DNA from: Hondaea fermentalgiana
Lineage: Eukaryota; Sar; Bigyra; Thraustochytrida; Thraustochytriidae
Direction: 5' to 3'
DNA: 14,107 bases
Assembly: GCA_014084085.1 (NCBI GenBank)
Contig: NPFB01000217.1
Coordinates: 1-14,107 of the forward strand
Below, in pieces: positions 7,343 to 14,107 of the stretch. Positions within the stretch are counted from its first letter, which is position 1. Each line of letters opens with the position of its first letter. The notes beneath the pieces were generated by a model that was given only the letters and a program-made list of their open reading frames with translations, ran no database searches and was not told the DNA's origin. The position numbers and the translations under genes were made by a program.

Positions 7343-9709
7343 CTAATGGCCCCATTGCGGCTCGTTGCGCCGGCGAAGGCCTCGAGATGTCATGGTGGTT
7401 TTCTTTGCCTTTGACGCAAGAGTCTTTTTGGAGCCGAGCTTGGAAGAGGCCGAGATCTTGCTGCGTTTTGTTGCAGTCGGGCCTTTATTGCTACTGCCGC
7501 CGCCACTGCCAACACCCGTATTGGCCGCAGCGGCTTCAGACGTCATGGCACCACGCTGGTATTGTTCGAGCTTGGACATGAGAAGCTCGGACTGCACTTG
7601 TAGTTCCTCCAATTTAGCACCGCGTTGCAAGTACAGACGCTCGAAAGCGTCTCGCTCCGCCCGGAGGGATTCCACCTGAGCCTGGAGATCCTGCAGCTGC
7701 CGTGTTGGCTCTGGGGGTGCGGCACCGTCCACCAAAGTCTGCAATTGGTACCGCAAGCGCGCGAGCTCCAGTTCCTGTGCCTTGCAGCGTTCCCGCAGTG
7801 CATGCTCGCGCTTGGTGACCTTGTGCTTTTTCGGAGATTTGGCAGTGCCTGCAGGGGCTGCACTCGCCCCAGATGCGGTAGCAGCGGCGCGATGGCGCGA
7901 TGGCGCGTGTCCCAATGGCGCTGTTGGAATAACTGTGGTCGATGCAGAGACATCTTTGGTAATTGACGGCTTCACAGCAGCAGTTGTCTTTGGGGATTTA
8001 CGCGTTGCGCTGGGCCGGGCGCTCTTGGACCTTGTCTTGAGTTTTGAAGCGTTTCGAGGTACAGAGCGAGACCTCGAGGTGCGCATCGTATCCGTTGTGG
8101 TATTGAGTCGCTTCCGGAGCGAGCGCTTAGGGCTTGCTACGTCTTGACGACGACGACGATGCAACGGGGAGGCTTGGGATACGGTCCCTGAATGCCGCTG
8201 GCCAATGCTCGCGCGAGTAGGACGGTGCAGGGATGAGTTAAGATCGACTGCGACGTGTCGCGGCTTGCGCGAAGTGGCCGACTTGGCGCGCCGACGCGTT
8301 GCGAGACTTGGTGCGCTCGCGTTCAGTCCCGTAGAGACTTTCGTCCGTCCAGTACGGCTTGTGGATCGTTTTTTGCGCCGCGGGGGCTCATTGATCTTTT
8401 GAGCTGGGTCCCGATATTCTTGATCCAAGAAGGTCACATCGGTAAGTGTCCTGTCTTGATCCTGATCTGTTACAAAGGCGCTCGTTTCATGCTGACGAGG
8501 CGAAAAGTCATTGGCGCGATCATTGACAGAGCCGGGGCTGTTTGGCGATTGTCTCGGCGAAGATTCACGAGCCTCGCGTTCCAGCGCATGAGCGGTGGTT
8601 GTCTCAATCTCGGCATGTAGAATCGAGCCATCAATGGTGCTCTCGTCGGCCCACGTGTTGTCGAGTCCGATGACGGAAGCGCTCGCGCCCATGGGGTGAC
8701 GGGGCGGGCGCGCCGTGTCGTATGTTTCGTCGGGAGCACTAGCAGGGAAAGTGTCCGTGTGGGCATTGGACTTTTCTTCGAAAGCATCGACCTCCCCTTG
8801 CGGGCCTACGAGTTGCTGACCAATTGGACTTTGAGAGGACGTTGGTTGTACCCTATCATCTCTATTTTGAAAATCGCTCTCTGCCTGGTGAGACTGAGCC
8901 TCGTGCTCTCTCTGCTGCTTTTCGTATTGATGTTGGTGGATGAGGGCGCGGAGCTGTGTAACCCAGCGCTGACAGGTATCCGGCGTTGCAGCAAGGAAGG
9001 CGGCTGTGCGGCCATCAACGGCGTGAAAGACGAGGTCGAATCTGCACGCGGAGCCGCCAAAAGATTGAACATCCTTGATCTCGTCGATGCGCAAGGACCA
9101 TTTCCCCTCTGGGTCGTCAAGCAGCGTTTCCGGCTGTGCGTCAGGATCCAAGGTCTTTGCGCTCGATGGACGAGGCAGCACGAGGCCTTTGCTAACAAGA
9201 ATGGTGTTGTGAAATCGGTCTCGCCAGAGCTCGACAGTGATGGCGGCCCAGCCAAAGAGGCCGTCCTTGCTGACGGTCTTGATCTTTAGCATATCAGACA
9301 TGACGAGACCCTCTGAAACTTCTGTTGCTGCGGCTGCAGGAGCCCGCGGACCTGCGCTTGCGGCGGCAGCGAGCACAAGGACGTCATCATCGTCCTCGTC
9401 CGCCATCTCGTCCTCGATTCCATCCTCTTCCTTGCTTTTTCTGACCCCGCCACGGCCAGCCATTGTCCACTTGCGTGTGGCGTGGTTCAAGTTGCCGCGG
9501 CCCTCGTCGTTGGGGACGTCGTCGTCCCAGTCCCGCACGCTGGGGTCTCTTTGCTGGCCTTCGCCGCCGCCGACATCACCGTCGTCGTCGTCGTCGCGAG
9601 CCTGACCGCGGCCGTTGCCGCCGCCATTGCGCGAGGGCCTGGCCCGCGGCGCCGACCGCGCGGGGCTGCTCCAGAGCTCGCTTGGGGCGCCTCCGTGGAG
9701 CACAGACAT
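7343..9709 (-). CDS. PH-domain and coiled-coil protein of unknown function
   Basis: Predicted 788-residue protein without a recognised orthologue. Residues 1-135 are low-complexity, with acidic runs at 39-45 and 100-109. Residues about 138-260 look like a pleckstrin-homology domain: strands around LFGWAAITVELW and NTILVSKGLVL, a later WSLRIDEI strand, then RFDLVFHAVDG and a C-terminal helix with Trp249 (QRWVTQLRALI). PH domains bind phosphoinositides or proteins at membranes. Residues 261-440 are polar and probably disordered. Residues 440-635 are strongly basic and Ser/Thr/Arg/Lys-rich, rich in RS and SP/TP-like sites that could be phosphorylated or bind microtubules or nucleic acid. Residues 632-720 show heptad-like Leu/Glu/Arg spacing typical of a coiled coil. 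The tail is basic (GSKKT, SKAKK, RGLRRR). The ATG at 9709 has A at -3 and follows a TATTTATA motif by 55 bp on the same strand. The architecture suggests a membrane-recruited scaffold or cytoskeletal linker; this is inference. Confidence 0.8.
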   Translation of the reverse strand: MSVLHGGAPSELWSSPARSAPRARPSRNGGGNGRGQARDDDDDGDVGGGEGQQRDPSVRDWDDDVPNDEGRGNLNHATRKWTMAGRGGVRKSKEEDGIEDEMADEDDDDVLVLAAAASAGPRAPAAAATEVSEGLVMSDMLKIKTVSKDGLFGWAAITVELWRDRFHNTILVSKGLVLPRPSSAKTLDPDAQPETLLDDPEGKWSLRIDEIKDVQSFGGSACRFDLVFHAVDGRTAAFLAATPDTCQRWVTQLRALIHQHQYEKQQREHEAQSHQAESDFQNRDDRVQPTSSQSPIGQQLVGPQGEVDAFEEKSNAHTDTFPASAPDETYDTARPPRHPMGASASVIGLDNTWADESTIDGSILHAEIETTTAHALEREARESSPRQSPNSPGSVNDRANDFSPRQHETSAFVTDQDQDRTLTDVTFLDQEYRDPAQKINEPPRRKKRSTSRTGRTKVSTGLNASAPSLATRRRAKSATSRKPRHVAVDLNSSLHRPTRASIGQRHSGTVSQASPLHRRRRQDVASPKRSLRKRLNTTTDTMRTSRSRSVPRNASKLKTRSKSARPSATRKSPKTTAAVKPSITKDVSASTTVIPTAPLGHAPSRHRAAATASGASAAPAGTAKSPKKHKVTKREHALRERCKAQELELARLRYQLQTLVDGAAPPEPTRQLQDLQAQVESLRAERDAFERLYLQRGAKLEELQVQSELLMSKLEQYQRGAMTSEAAAANTGVGSGGGSSNKGPTATKRSKISASSKLGSKKTLASKAKKTTMTSRGLRRRNEPQWGH

Positions 9710-9764
9710 GATTCCAGTCTGCGGCAGGGCTGGCCGTTGCAGTTCTGCGCTGCCTGGCTGTCGC

Positions 9765-9772
9765 TATAAATA
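9765..9772 (-). promoter_or_regulatory. TATA-like element upstream of the PH-protein gene
   Basis: The minus strand reads TATTTATA (the plus strand reads TATAAATA), 55 bp upstream of the ATG at 9709. A transcription start about 30 bp downstream would leave a short 5' leader of roughly 25 bp. It is the best TATA-like match I noticed at this spacing from a start codon in the window. No transcript evidence is available. Confidence 0.35.
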
Positions 9773-9904
9773 CAAAGAGAAACAACTTGACTCTGGCAGT
9801 CCCGAAGAAGAAAGAAGGCTGGAAAAGAATTACCAGCCCGACCTGGGCAAGGAAAGCAGAAGCTACACATTGCCAACTCGTTGTGCGCTTGTGAGTTCAG
9901 ATTA

Positions 9905-9949
9905 GGCCAGGCCAGGCCAGGCCAGGCCAGGCCAGGCTAGACAAGGCCA
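9905..9949. repeat. GGCCA pentanucleotide minisatellite
   Basis: Six perfect GGCCA units at 9905-9934 are followed by degenerate units (GGCTA, GACAA) and one more GGCCA at 9945-9949. The array lies about 200 bp upstream of the PH-protein start codon. Each pair of units contains GGCC and TGGCC palindromes, so slippage and hairpins are likely. Confidence 0.95.
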
Positions 9950-10510
9950 AGGCAAGCTGCGACTCTGATGAAGAGACCATTGGCAGCTCCGAAGAAGATT
10001 GGAATTTCACACCCGCAAGCTGCAGCTGCTCTCCGAGTCAGCTTGGTGGCGACCGATCTTGACGTCGAGTTTTCTTTCCAATTTTTGCCCCCGAATGTGA
10101 TCGACGAGGGAGGATGACCTGGGAAGACAGACAAAAGAGCGATTGCATTTTGAACAAGGCACTGGAGAATGGCATTCCGCTCCGTTTCGGGACACATCAA
10201 ATCAAACATACCAGTATAGGCATCGAATAGACCGCGTTACGGATTGAAGAGGCAAGGATCATCAATTATTGAGGTGAGTAAAAGACGAAAGCGCAATTGA
10301 TCAATTCAATGTTCGACAACAACCACGCTGACGGACAGGACTACTTGAGAAGCTAGGCCAGAGCCGCGATCGATTGCTGGGACCGCTGCGAGTAAAGAGG
10401 TACGCACGCAAGCAGGCGAGCAACCGAGGAGGTATGTCGCGCGCTTGCGGCTCGACTTTGACTAACAGATAGGCAGACAGCGAAACAGCCAGACAGGTCG
10501 ATTTTGATGG

Positions 10511-10540
10511 ACTGACTGACTACCTGATTGCCTGACTAAC
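10511..10540. repeat. Degenerate CTGA/GACT 4-base repeat
   Basis: ACTGACTGACTACCTGATTG followed by CCTGACTAAC forms an imperfect tetranucleotide array about 180 bp beyond the NDUFA5 stop codon. Similar short CAGACAG-like motifs precede it from about 10470. It appears to be a decayed microsatellite in the 3' flank. Confidence 0.6.
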
Positions 10541-10719
10541 GGAGTTCTCGAGAGAGAGCAAGCGATGAAAAGGGAGACCAGGCACTCAAATGGGCCGAAG
10601 TGTATGGTATGAAAAAGGCGCGACGGCCCCGGTTCACGCCACGACAGGGAAGAAGAAGGGGGAGAGGAAAGGAGAGGAGGGGCACGTCATTCATGCATGA
10701 GCTAGTTGTCGGAGAGCTC

Positions 10720-11052
10720 CTACTTTTCGGTCGGCTGGAGAATGGAGGAGCTCTTGAGCATCTCCATGAGCGCGAGCTCGTCCTTGGCCTGGGCCAGGAG
10801 CTCCTCGAGCTGGCCGCAGTCGATCTCCTTTTCGATCTGCTCGCTGTCCTCAAACTTCTGCACGACGCTGAGGCGGTAGTTGGTGATCTGCTCGACGGAC
10901 TCGCGGTATGGCACGCCGCTCGGGACCTCCTTGAGCTTCTCCAGGGTCTCGGTATACTTTTCAATCAGCACCTCCCTCGCGTTCTCTACCACGGGCAGGC
11001 CCACGATGCCGGTCGACCGCTTCGCGGCCATGAGCACGCGCGTCGCGAGCAT
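10720..11052 (-). CDS. NDUFA5: NADH:ubiquinone oxidoreductase complex I subunit NDUFA5 (B13)
   Basis: Predicted 110-residue accessory subunit of mitochondrial respiratory complex I, located on the matrix side of the peripheral arm. The family signature is clear: TGIVGLPVVENAREVL (14-29), then a helix ending in EVPSGVPYRESVEQITNYRL (42-61) and a second helical part with GQLEELLAQAKDELALMEML (80-99). Length and order match the B13 family, which is about 110-120 residues. The first ten residues, with MLATRVL, are short, basic and hydrophobic, compatible with import without a long presequence. The ATG at 11052 has A at -3 and is the first ATG in this frame. The frame stays open upstream for 163 codons, but only as Arg/Glu/Ala-rich low-complexity text without ATG, which I read as 5' leader. 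The gene is divergent from the MATE gene. No intron is seen. Confidence 0.93.
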   Translation of the reverse strand: MLATRVLMAAKRSTGIVGLPVVENAREVLIEKYTETLEKLKEVPSGVPYRESVEQITNYRLSVVQKFEDSEQIEKEIDCGQLEELLAQAKDELALMEMLKSSSILQPTEK

Positions 11053-12053
11053 CTTGCCTCGGCTTTGTTTGCTTCTTTCCGCGCGCGCCTCCGCTCTTCC
11101 GCCTCCGCGCTCTCCGCTCCCGCGCTCTGCTCCGCGCCGCTCCTGCTCCGCGCTCTCTGCCAGCGAGCTCTGCTCTGCCGCGCCGCGCCGCCTTCTTTCT
11201 CTCTCTCTCGCGCGCTGCCTCCCGCCAGCGAGCCGCCTCTGCAGGCTGCAGGCGCGCAAACCTGACCGCGCCCTAGGGGCCCCGGTCAGCTGCGCAACGC
11301 TTTTGATTGGGCGGGCAGGCCGGGGGGAAGCGCGCGTCCCGTCCCGACTAGGACGATCGATGGCTTGGGCGACAGCGGCGACAGCGGAGCAGCGGAAGCG
11401 GAAGCGAACGCGAGGGAGGAGGTCGGCGGGCAGAGCGAGGATGGGGGCTGCGGAGGAGCAGCACGATTGAGGATGTCTGGGTGTGGCGAGGAGGACAAAA
11501 GGGGGGAATCGGGGGTTTTCCCTTCTTGTGAGGTCACCCACATCCTCCTCCTACACGCTGCTGTGCGTGTCTACTACAGTTTCCGAGGCTGTCCGGGCGT
11601 GAACCTGATTGAGATTATCGTTCGTGCCATCCATCAGTGAGCGAGCATGATAGTAGGTAGCTACGATGGAAAGGCAGGCGAATGGGCGATGAAGCGTGTG
11701 CAAGAGAGAGAGTATACTATACGTAGAAGAGCTGCAGAATCTTTTCGGCCTTGGACTCGGCCTCCGCCTGCGCATTTCTTATCAATCATGATGAGATCTT
11801 CGAGCTCGTCAGAGCGCGGACCGAGCAAACAAGCAAGCTAATAAGCAAGCCAGTCAGCCGAAGCCGCCACGCGCAGGCCATGATGACTTCGTCATTCCAC
11901 ATAAATAACCTGCGACGGAGAAAGGCCTAGGCTAGCAGTAGTAGTAGAACCTAGAGGAACCGGCATTCCCAAATTGTTTGGCCGCTGGACTTGCTAGCTC
12001 GGCGCTCAGGCCGGACCCGGTCTGTGCGTGCGTCCAGACGCGTGTGCTGCACG
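11053..12053. other. Divergent intergenic region between NDUFA5 and the MATE transporter
   Basis: The two start codons face away from each other across about 1 kb, so both promoters should lie here. The NDUFA5-proximal part (11080-11230) is pyrimidine-rich on the plus strand, with degenerate CTCCGCGCTC-like units and a CT tract at 11198-11209, and is probably 5' leader. A CCAAT box joined to a GC box lies at 11306-11315. TATACTATA-like sequence occurs near 11713-11721, and an ATAAATA motif lies about 150 bp upstream of the MATE ATG. No open frame here reads like a protein. Confidence 0.55.
11306..11315 (-). promoter_or_regulatory. CCAAT box overlapping a GC box
   Basis: The plus strand ATTGGGCGGG reads CCCGCCCAAT on the minus strand. 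CCAAT (NF-Y type) and GC-box motifs often occur in divergent promoters and in promoters of nuclear genes for mitochondrial proteins. The site is about 255 bp upstream of the NDUFA5 ATG and about 740 bp upstream of the MATE ATG. The motif is short and could be chance in GC-rich DNA. Confidence 0.3.
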
Positions 12054-13787
12054 ATGACGCCGCCACGCGGGCAGATGGAGCAAACGGAGCAGCGGGACGC
12101 GCCGCATGACCTGCCCCTTGGACGGGAAGGCAACCTGCGCGCCCCGCTTCTGGACGACCGGGAACGGCAGGGCGTCGACGAGGACCTGGAGCATGGCGGA
12201 GAGCTTGCCCAAGTCGCAGGCGAGGTGACGGGCGTAGAAGAGCATGCGCGGTGCAGCGACGACGAAGCGGACGGGCCGCGCGAAGATGTAGCCATGTCAA
12301 TCCGTGAAGCTGTCGATGATATCGTGCAGGCAGTGTGGCCGCAGGTTATGGTCATTTTCTGTAGGCTGCTCATCACCGTGACGGACACGGCCATTGTGGG
12401 TCGTCTTGGCACGGACGAACTGGCCGCCGCAGGTTTCGCCAACATGGTTATCCAGCTGTCTATTCAGGTGATTTGGTCCGGCTGTGGAGAGGGCCTCATC
12501 TCGCTGACGAGCCAGGCGATGGGTGCAGAAAATCGTTTCCTGGCAGGAGTATGGCTCGAGATTGCCTGCGCGGTCTCGCTCGCGTTTGCAGTCCCCATAG
12601 CATTTTGCTGGTGGAACACGGGCGAGATATTGCGATTGGTCAAGTTGCCCGGTAGCGAGCACGATAATGAACATGTCATGGCGCTTGCAACACGTTTTGG
12701 ACGGCTTTCGCTCTTGTGGCTATTGCCCGACGTGTTGTCGGACTGTTTCGCGCAATGGATCAATGGACTTGACCGCGTCGCACGAACCGTGCCGATTCAT
12801 ATTTTTGCGGTGATCTTCAATATCGGTGCGAACCTCATTCTCGTGCACGGCGTGGGAAGCTGGCATGGTCTTGGCTTTGACGGGTCCCCGCTGGCCACAA
12901 CGTCGACGACAGTTTTGCGCTTTATCATGCTCGTGCTGTACATGCCAAGACATCTTCCCAAGGGCGTCTTTGCCGGCGTGAGCTTTGAACACTTTACAAA
13001 GGATCGCATATTGTCATTCATGGGTCAATTCGTTCCGAATGCAAGCACAGCTGTGCTTGAGCAGGCGCAGTTTGTGGTGTTGACCGTCTTTATCGCCAGT
13101 TTTGGCGAAAAACAGCTCGCGGCACACACAATCATGATGAATACCTTTGATTTGTGCTCCGCGGCGCTGTATGGGATGACGGAAGGCGGATCGATGAGCG
13201 TTGGTCGAGAGCTGGGCAGAGGTTTCCCCGTTCGGGCCAAGGCTCTTTCTTGGTATTTGGTTGCGGCCATGACCGTGGTGGCCCTAATCGTGACGACGCT
13301 CTTTCTCGTGTTTCCGCATCAAATTGGTGCCGTCTTTAGCTCGGATCCCGAGGTCATCGAATACACCGCGGAGCTCTCAATCGTTTCCGGCGCGAGCTAC
13401 TTTCTTATTGCGCTGACGTTCGCGTCGTATGCAGTATTGCAGGGCCAGGGTCGGCCTGCACCTGCTGTGGCCGCGATGTTTGGTGGTGTTTGGGTCGTGG
13501 GCATTCCTGCCTCGTACCTGCTCTGCTTCCACCTTCCATGGCTGCACGCGGGTTTCCTCGGTGCGTGGTTGGGCAGCAATATTGGCTACGTCGTCATGAC
13601 CATCATTATGAGCGCCGCTGTGTACTATTCCGACTGGGACCAAATTGCGCGTGATGCGCGTGAGCGTGCCGAAGTCGAGGCCTCTGAAAACGCCGCTCCC
13701 GCGGCCTCCCCTCTGCTCGCGCGGGCCTCCTCCGCCTCGCCTTCCCCGTCTCTTTCCCCCACCTCGCGCCCCTTCATCCGCGCCTAA
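12054..13787 (+). CDS. MATE family multidrug/toxin extrusion transporter
   Basis: Predicted 577-residue membrane protein of the MATE family, which exports organic cations or other solutes in exchange for H+ or Na+. Residues 1-80 are hydrophilic, acidic and probably cytosolic. Hydrophobic segments start near 88 and run to about 525, consistent with twelve helices in two bundles. Family-like motifs include DTAIVGRLGTDELAAAGF (111-128), LTSQAMGAEN (151-160), EKQLAAHTI (352-360), GRELGRG (384-390) and VLQGQGRP (461-468). The tail from 530 is charged, then Ala/Ser/Pro-rich. APLL (30-33) and SPLL (552-555) resemble dileucine sorting signals but lack the usual acidic residue. The ATG at 12054 has A at -3. 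The frame is open upstream only from TTG. An internal ATG at 12294 (GCC before it) could give a form lacking the acidic extension. Tandem TAA codons end the gene. Substrate and membrane are unknown. Confidence 0.92.
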   Translation: MTPPRGQMEQTEQRDAPHDLPLGREGNLRAPLLDDRERQGVDEDLEHGGELAQVAGEVTGVEEHARCSDDEADGPREDVAMSIREAVDDIVQAVWPQVMVIFCRLLITVTDTAIVGRLGTDELAAAGFANMVIQLSIQVIWSGCGEGLISLTSQAMGAENRFLAGVWLEIACAVSLAFAVPIAFCWWNTGEILRLVKLPGSEHDNEHVMALATRFGRLSLLWLLPDVLSDCFAQWINGLDRVARTVPIHIFAVIFNIGANLILVHGVGSWHGLGFDGSPLATTSTTVLRFIMLVLYMPRHLPKGVFAGVSFEHFTKDRILSFMGQFVPNASTAVLEQAQFVVLTVFIASFGEKQLAAHTIMMNTFDLCSAALYGMTEGGSMSVGRELGRGFPVRAKALSWYLVAAMTVVALIVTTLFLVFPHQIGAVFSSDPEVIEYTAELSIVSGASYFLIALTFASYAVLQGQGRPAPAVAAMFGGVWVVGIPASYLLCFHLPWLHAGFLGAWLGSNIGYVVMTIIMSAAVYYSDWDQIARDARERAEVEASENAAPAASPLLARASSASPSPSLSPTSRPFIRA

Positions 13788-13790
13788 TAA

Positions 13791-14107
13791 CAATAGGCCT
13801 ACTAACTGCTACTGCATACTCTACTTTTATTCTACACTTGACACACAGTCCCCTGCGACTCGTGCGGTGCGTGTAGTACTCTGGCGCTCCCCATCGAGGC
13901 CGCCTCCCCACCCAGCGGCGATCGCGGGCTTGCGCTGCTGGGCGGAGTTCGCGCGCTGTCGCCAAGGCTTGCTCAGTGTCCACCCAGCAGTGTCTGCAGC
14001 AGCGGCCGTCCACTGGCGAGCAGACAGCAAACGAACGAACGTACGTGCGAGGCGTGTGCGTGCGCGGGGCGGCGCGGGGCGGGGCGGCGCGGGGCGGGGC
14101 GAGGGCG
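13791..14107. other. 3' flank of the MATE gene
   Basis: The first 60 bp after the tandem stop codons are AT-richer and probably 3' UTR; no AATAAA is present. An 11-bp inverted repeat with one mismatch (13935-13945 against 13980-13990) has a 34-base spacer and could form a weak hairpin. Minus-strand open frames here begin only at GTG or TTG and show no family signature, although a gene reading in from beyond the window on that strand cannot be ruled out. The last 45 bp are G-rich repeats. Confidence 0.5.
14066..14100 (+). repeat. G-rich repeat with 15-bp period; potential G-quadruplex/GC boxes
   Basis: Five GGGG runs occur at 14066-14069, 14076-14079, 14081-14084, 14091-14094 and 14096-14099, separated by 1 to 6 bases. 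From 14076 the unit GGGGCGGGGCGGCGC repeats with a 15-bp period. The spacing meets usual G-quadruplex rules, and GGGGCGGGGC is the classic GC-box core. It may belong to a CpG-rich promoter of a gene beyond the window. Confidence 0.8.

Larger units (their letters stand above)
9710..10719. other. Spacer between two minus-strand genes
   Basis: About 1 kb containing the presumed promoter and 5' leader of the PH-protein gene at its left end and the 3' UTR of NDUFA5 at its right end. It holds a TATA-like motif, a GGCCA minisatellite and degenerate 4-base repeats near 10511-10540. A minus-strand open frame at 10209-9937 starts with ATG (90 codons) but matches nothing I recognise, has mixed codon use and runs into the minisatellite, so I do not call it a gene. 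Confidence 0.6.

Noticed and set aside
8696..9289. 197-codon open frame on +
   Set aside because: It lies antisense to the PH domain and the Gln/His-rich segment. Its apparent hydrophobic stretch is the mirror of polar codons in the real gene.
9937..10209. 90-codon minus-strand open frame starting at ATG
   Set aside because: No family resemblance, its end falls in the GGCCA minisatellite, and the region is probably 3' or intergenic spacer.
3008..11052. The three minus-strand genes as an operon-like cluster
   Set aside because: Spacing is irregular (189 bp and about 1 kb), the middle gene has its own TATA-like motif, and the functions are unrelated. Shared strand alone is not evidence of co-transcription in a eukaryote.
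11053..11541. Long N-terminal extension of NDUFA5
   Set aside because: The open frame starts at GTG, contains no ATG, and is Arg/Glu/Ala-rich low-complexity text absent from the family. It is better read as 5' leader.
11991..12053. Upstream extension of the MATE protein
   Set aside because: It begins with TTG. The ATG at 12054 is the first in frame and has A at -3.
13774..14030. Minus-strand open frames after the MATE gene
   Set aside because: They start at GTG or TTG, one overlaps the MATE 3' end, and neither shows a recognisable motif. A gene entering from beyond the window remains possible but unsupported.

Overview
This window looks like nuclear DNA of a GC-rich, gene-dense, intron-poor microbial eukaryote. 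It encodes a mitochondrial complex I accessory subunit (NDUFA5/B13 type), a very large TARBP1/TRM3-type tRNA methyltransferase, a eukaryotic-type MATE transporter and a PH-domain/coiled-coil protein. Several starts have eukaryotic-style contexts and there are no ribosome-binding sites or operons. Four of the five main genes read through as single exons, including one of about 4.1 kb. High third-position GC, short spacers and 4-5-base microsatellites fit a stramenopile such as a thraustochytrid. That placement is inferred from general character; no diagnostic marker gene is present.

Layout, left to right. Positions 1-89 may hold the last codons of a + strand gene. Positions 90-1765 contain no gene I can support, but hold a 72-bp imperfect palindrome, a 26-bp tandem duplication, a CAG-type repeat, two ACGCGT motifs and a (GA)11 tract. 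A secreted PLC-like phosphodiesterase lies on + at 1766-2782; its 3' end is uncertain because another frame stays open to 2889. It converges on the tRNA Gm18 2'-O-methyltransferase homologue (minus, 7153-3008). Upstream of that on the minus strand, 189 bp away, is a 788-residue PH-domain/basic-linker/coiled-coil protein (9709-7343). A 1-kb spacer with a GGCCA minisatellite separates it from NDUFA5 (minus, 11052-10720). NDUFA5 is divergent from a MATE transporter (plus, 12054-13787), and the 1-kb spacer between them probably carries both promoters. The window ends in a G-rich 15-bp-period repeat.

The genes do not form an evident pathway: lipid/phosphodiester hydrolysis, tRNA modification, membrane-associated scaffolding, respiration and transport. 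I found no mobile element, CRISPR array, rRNA, supported tRNA, or convincing new multigene system. The most interesting points are a small in-frame echo of the methyltransferase's SPOUT motif 3 just after its stop codon, the uncertain 3' end of the phosphodiesterase gene, the 72-bp palindrome, and the unassigned PH/coiled-coil protein.
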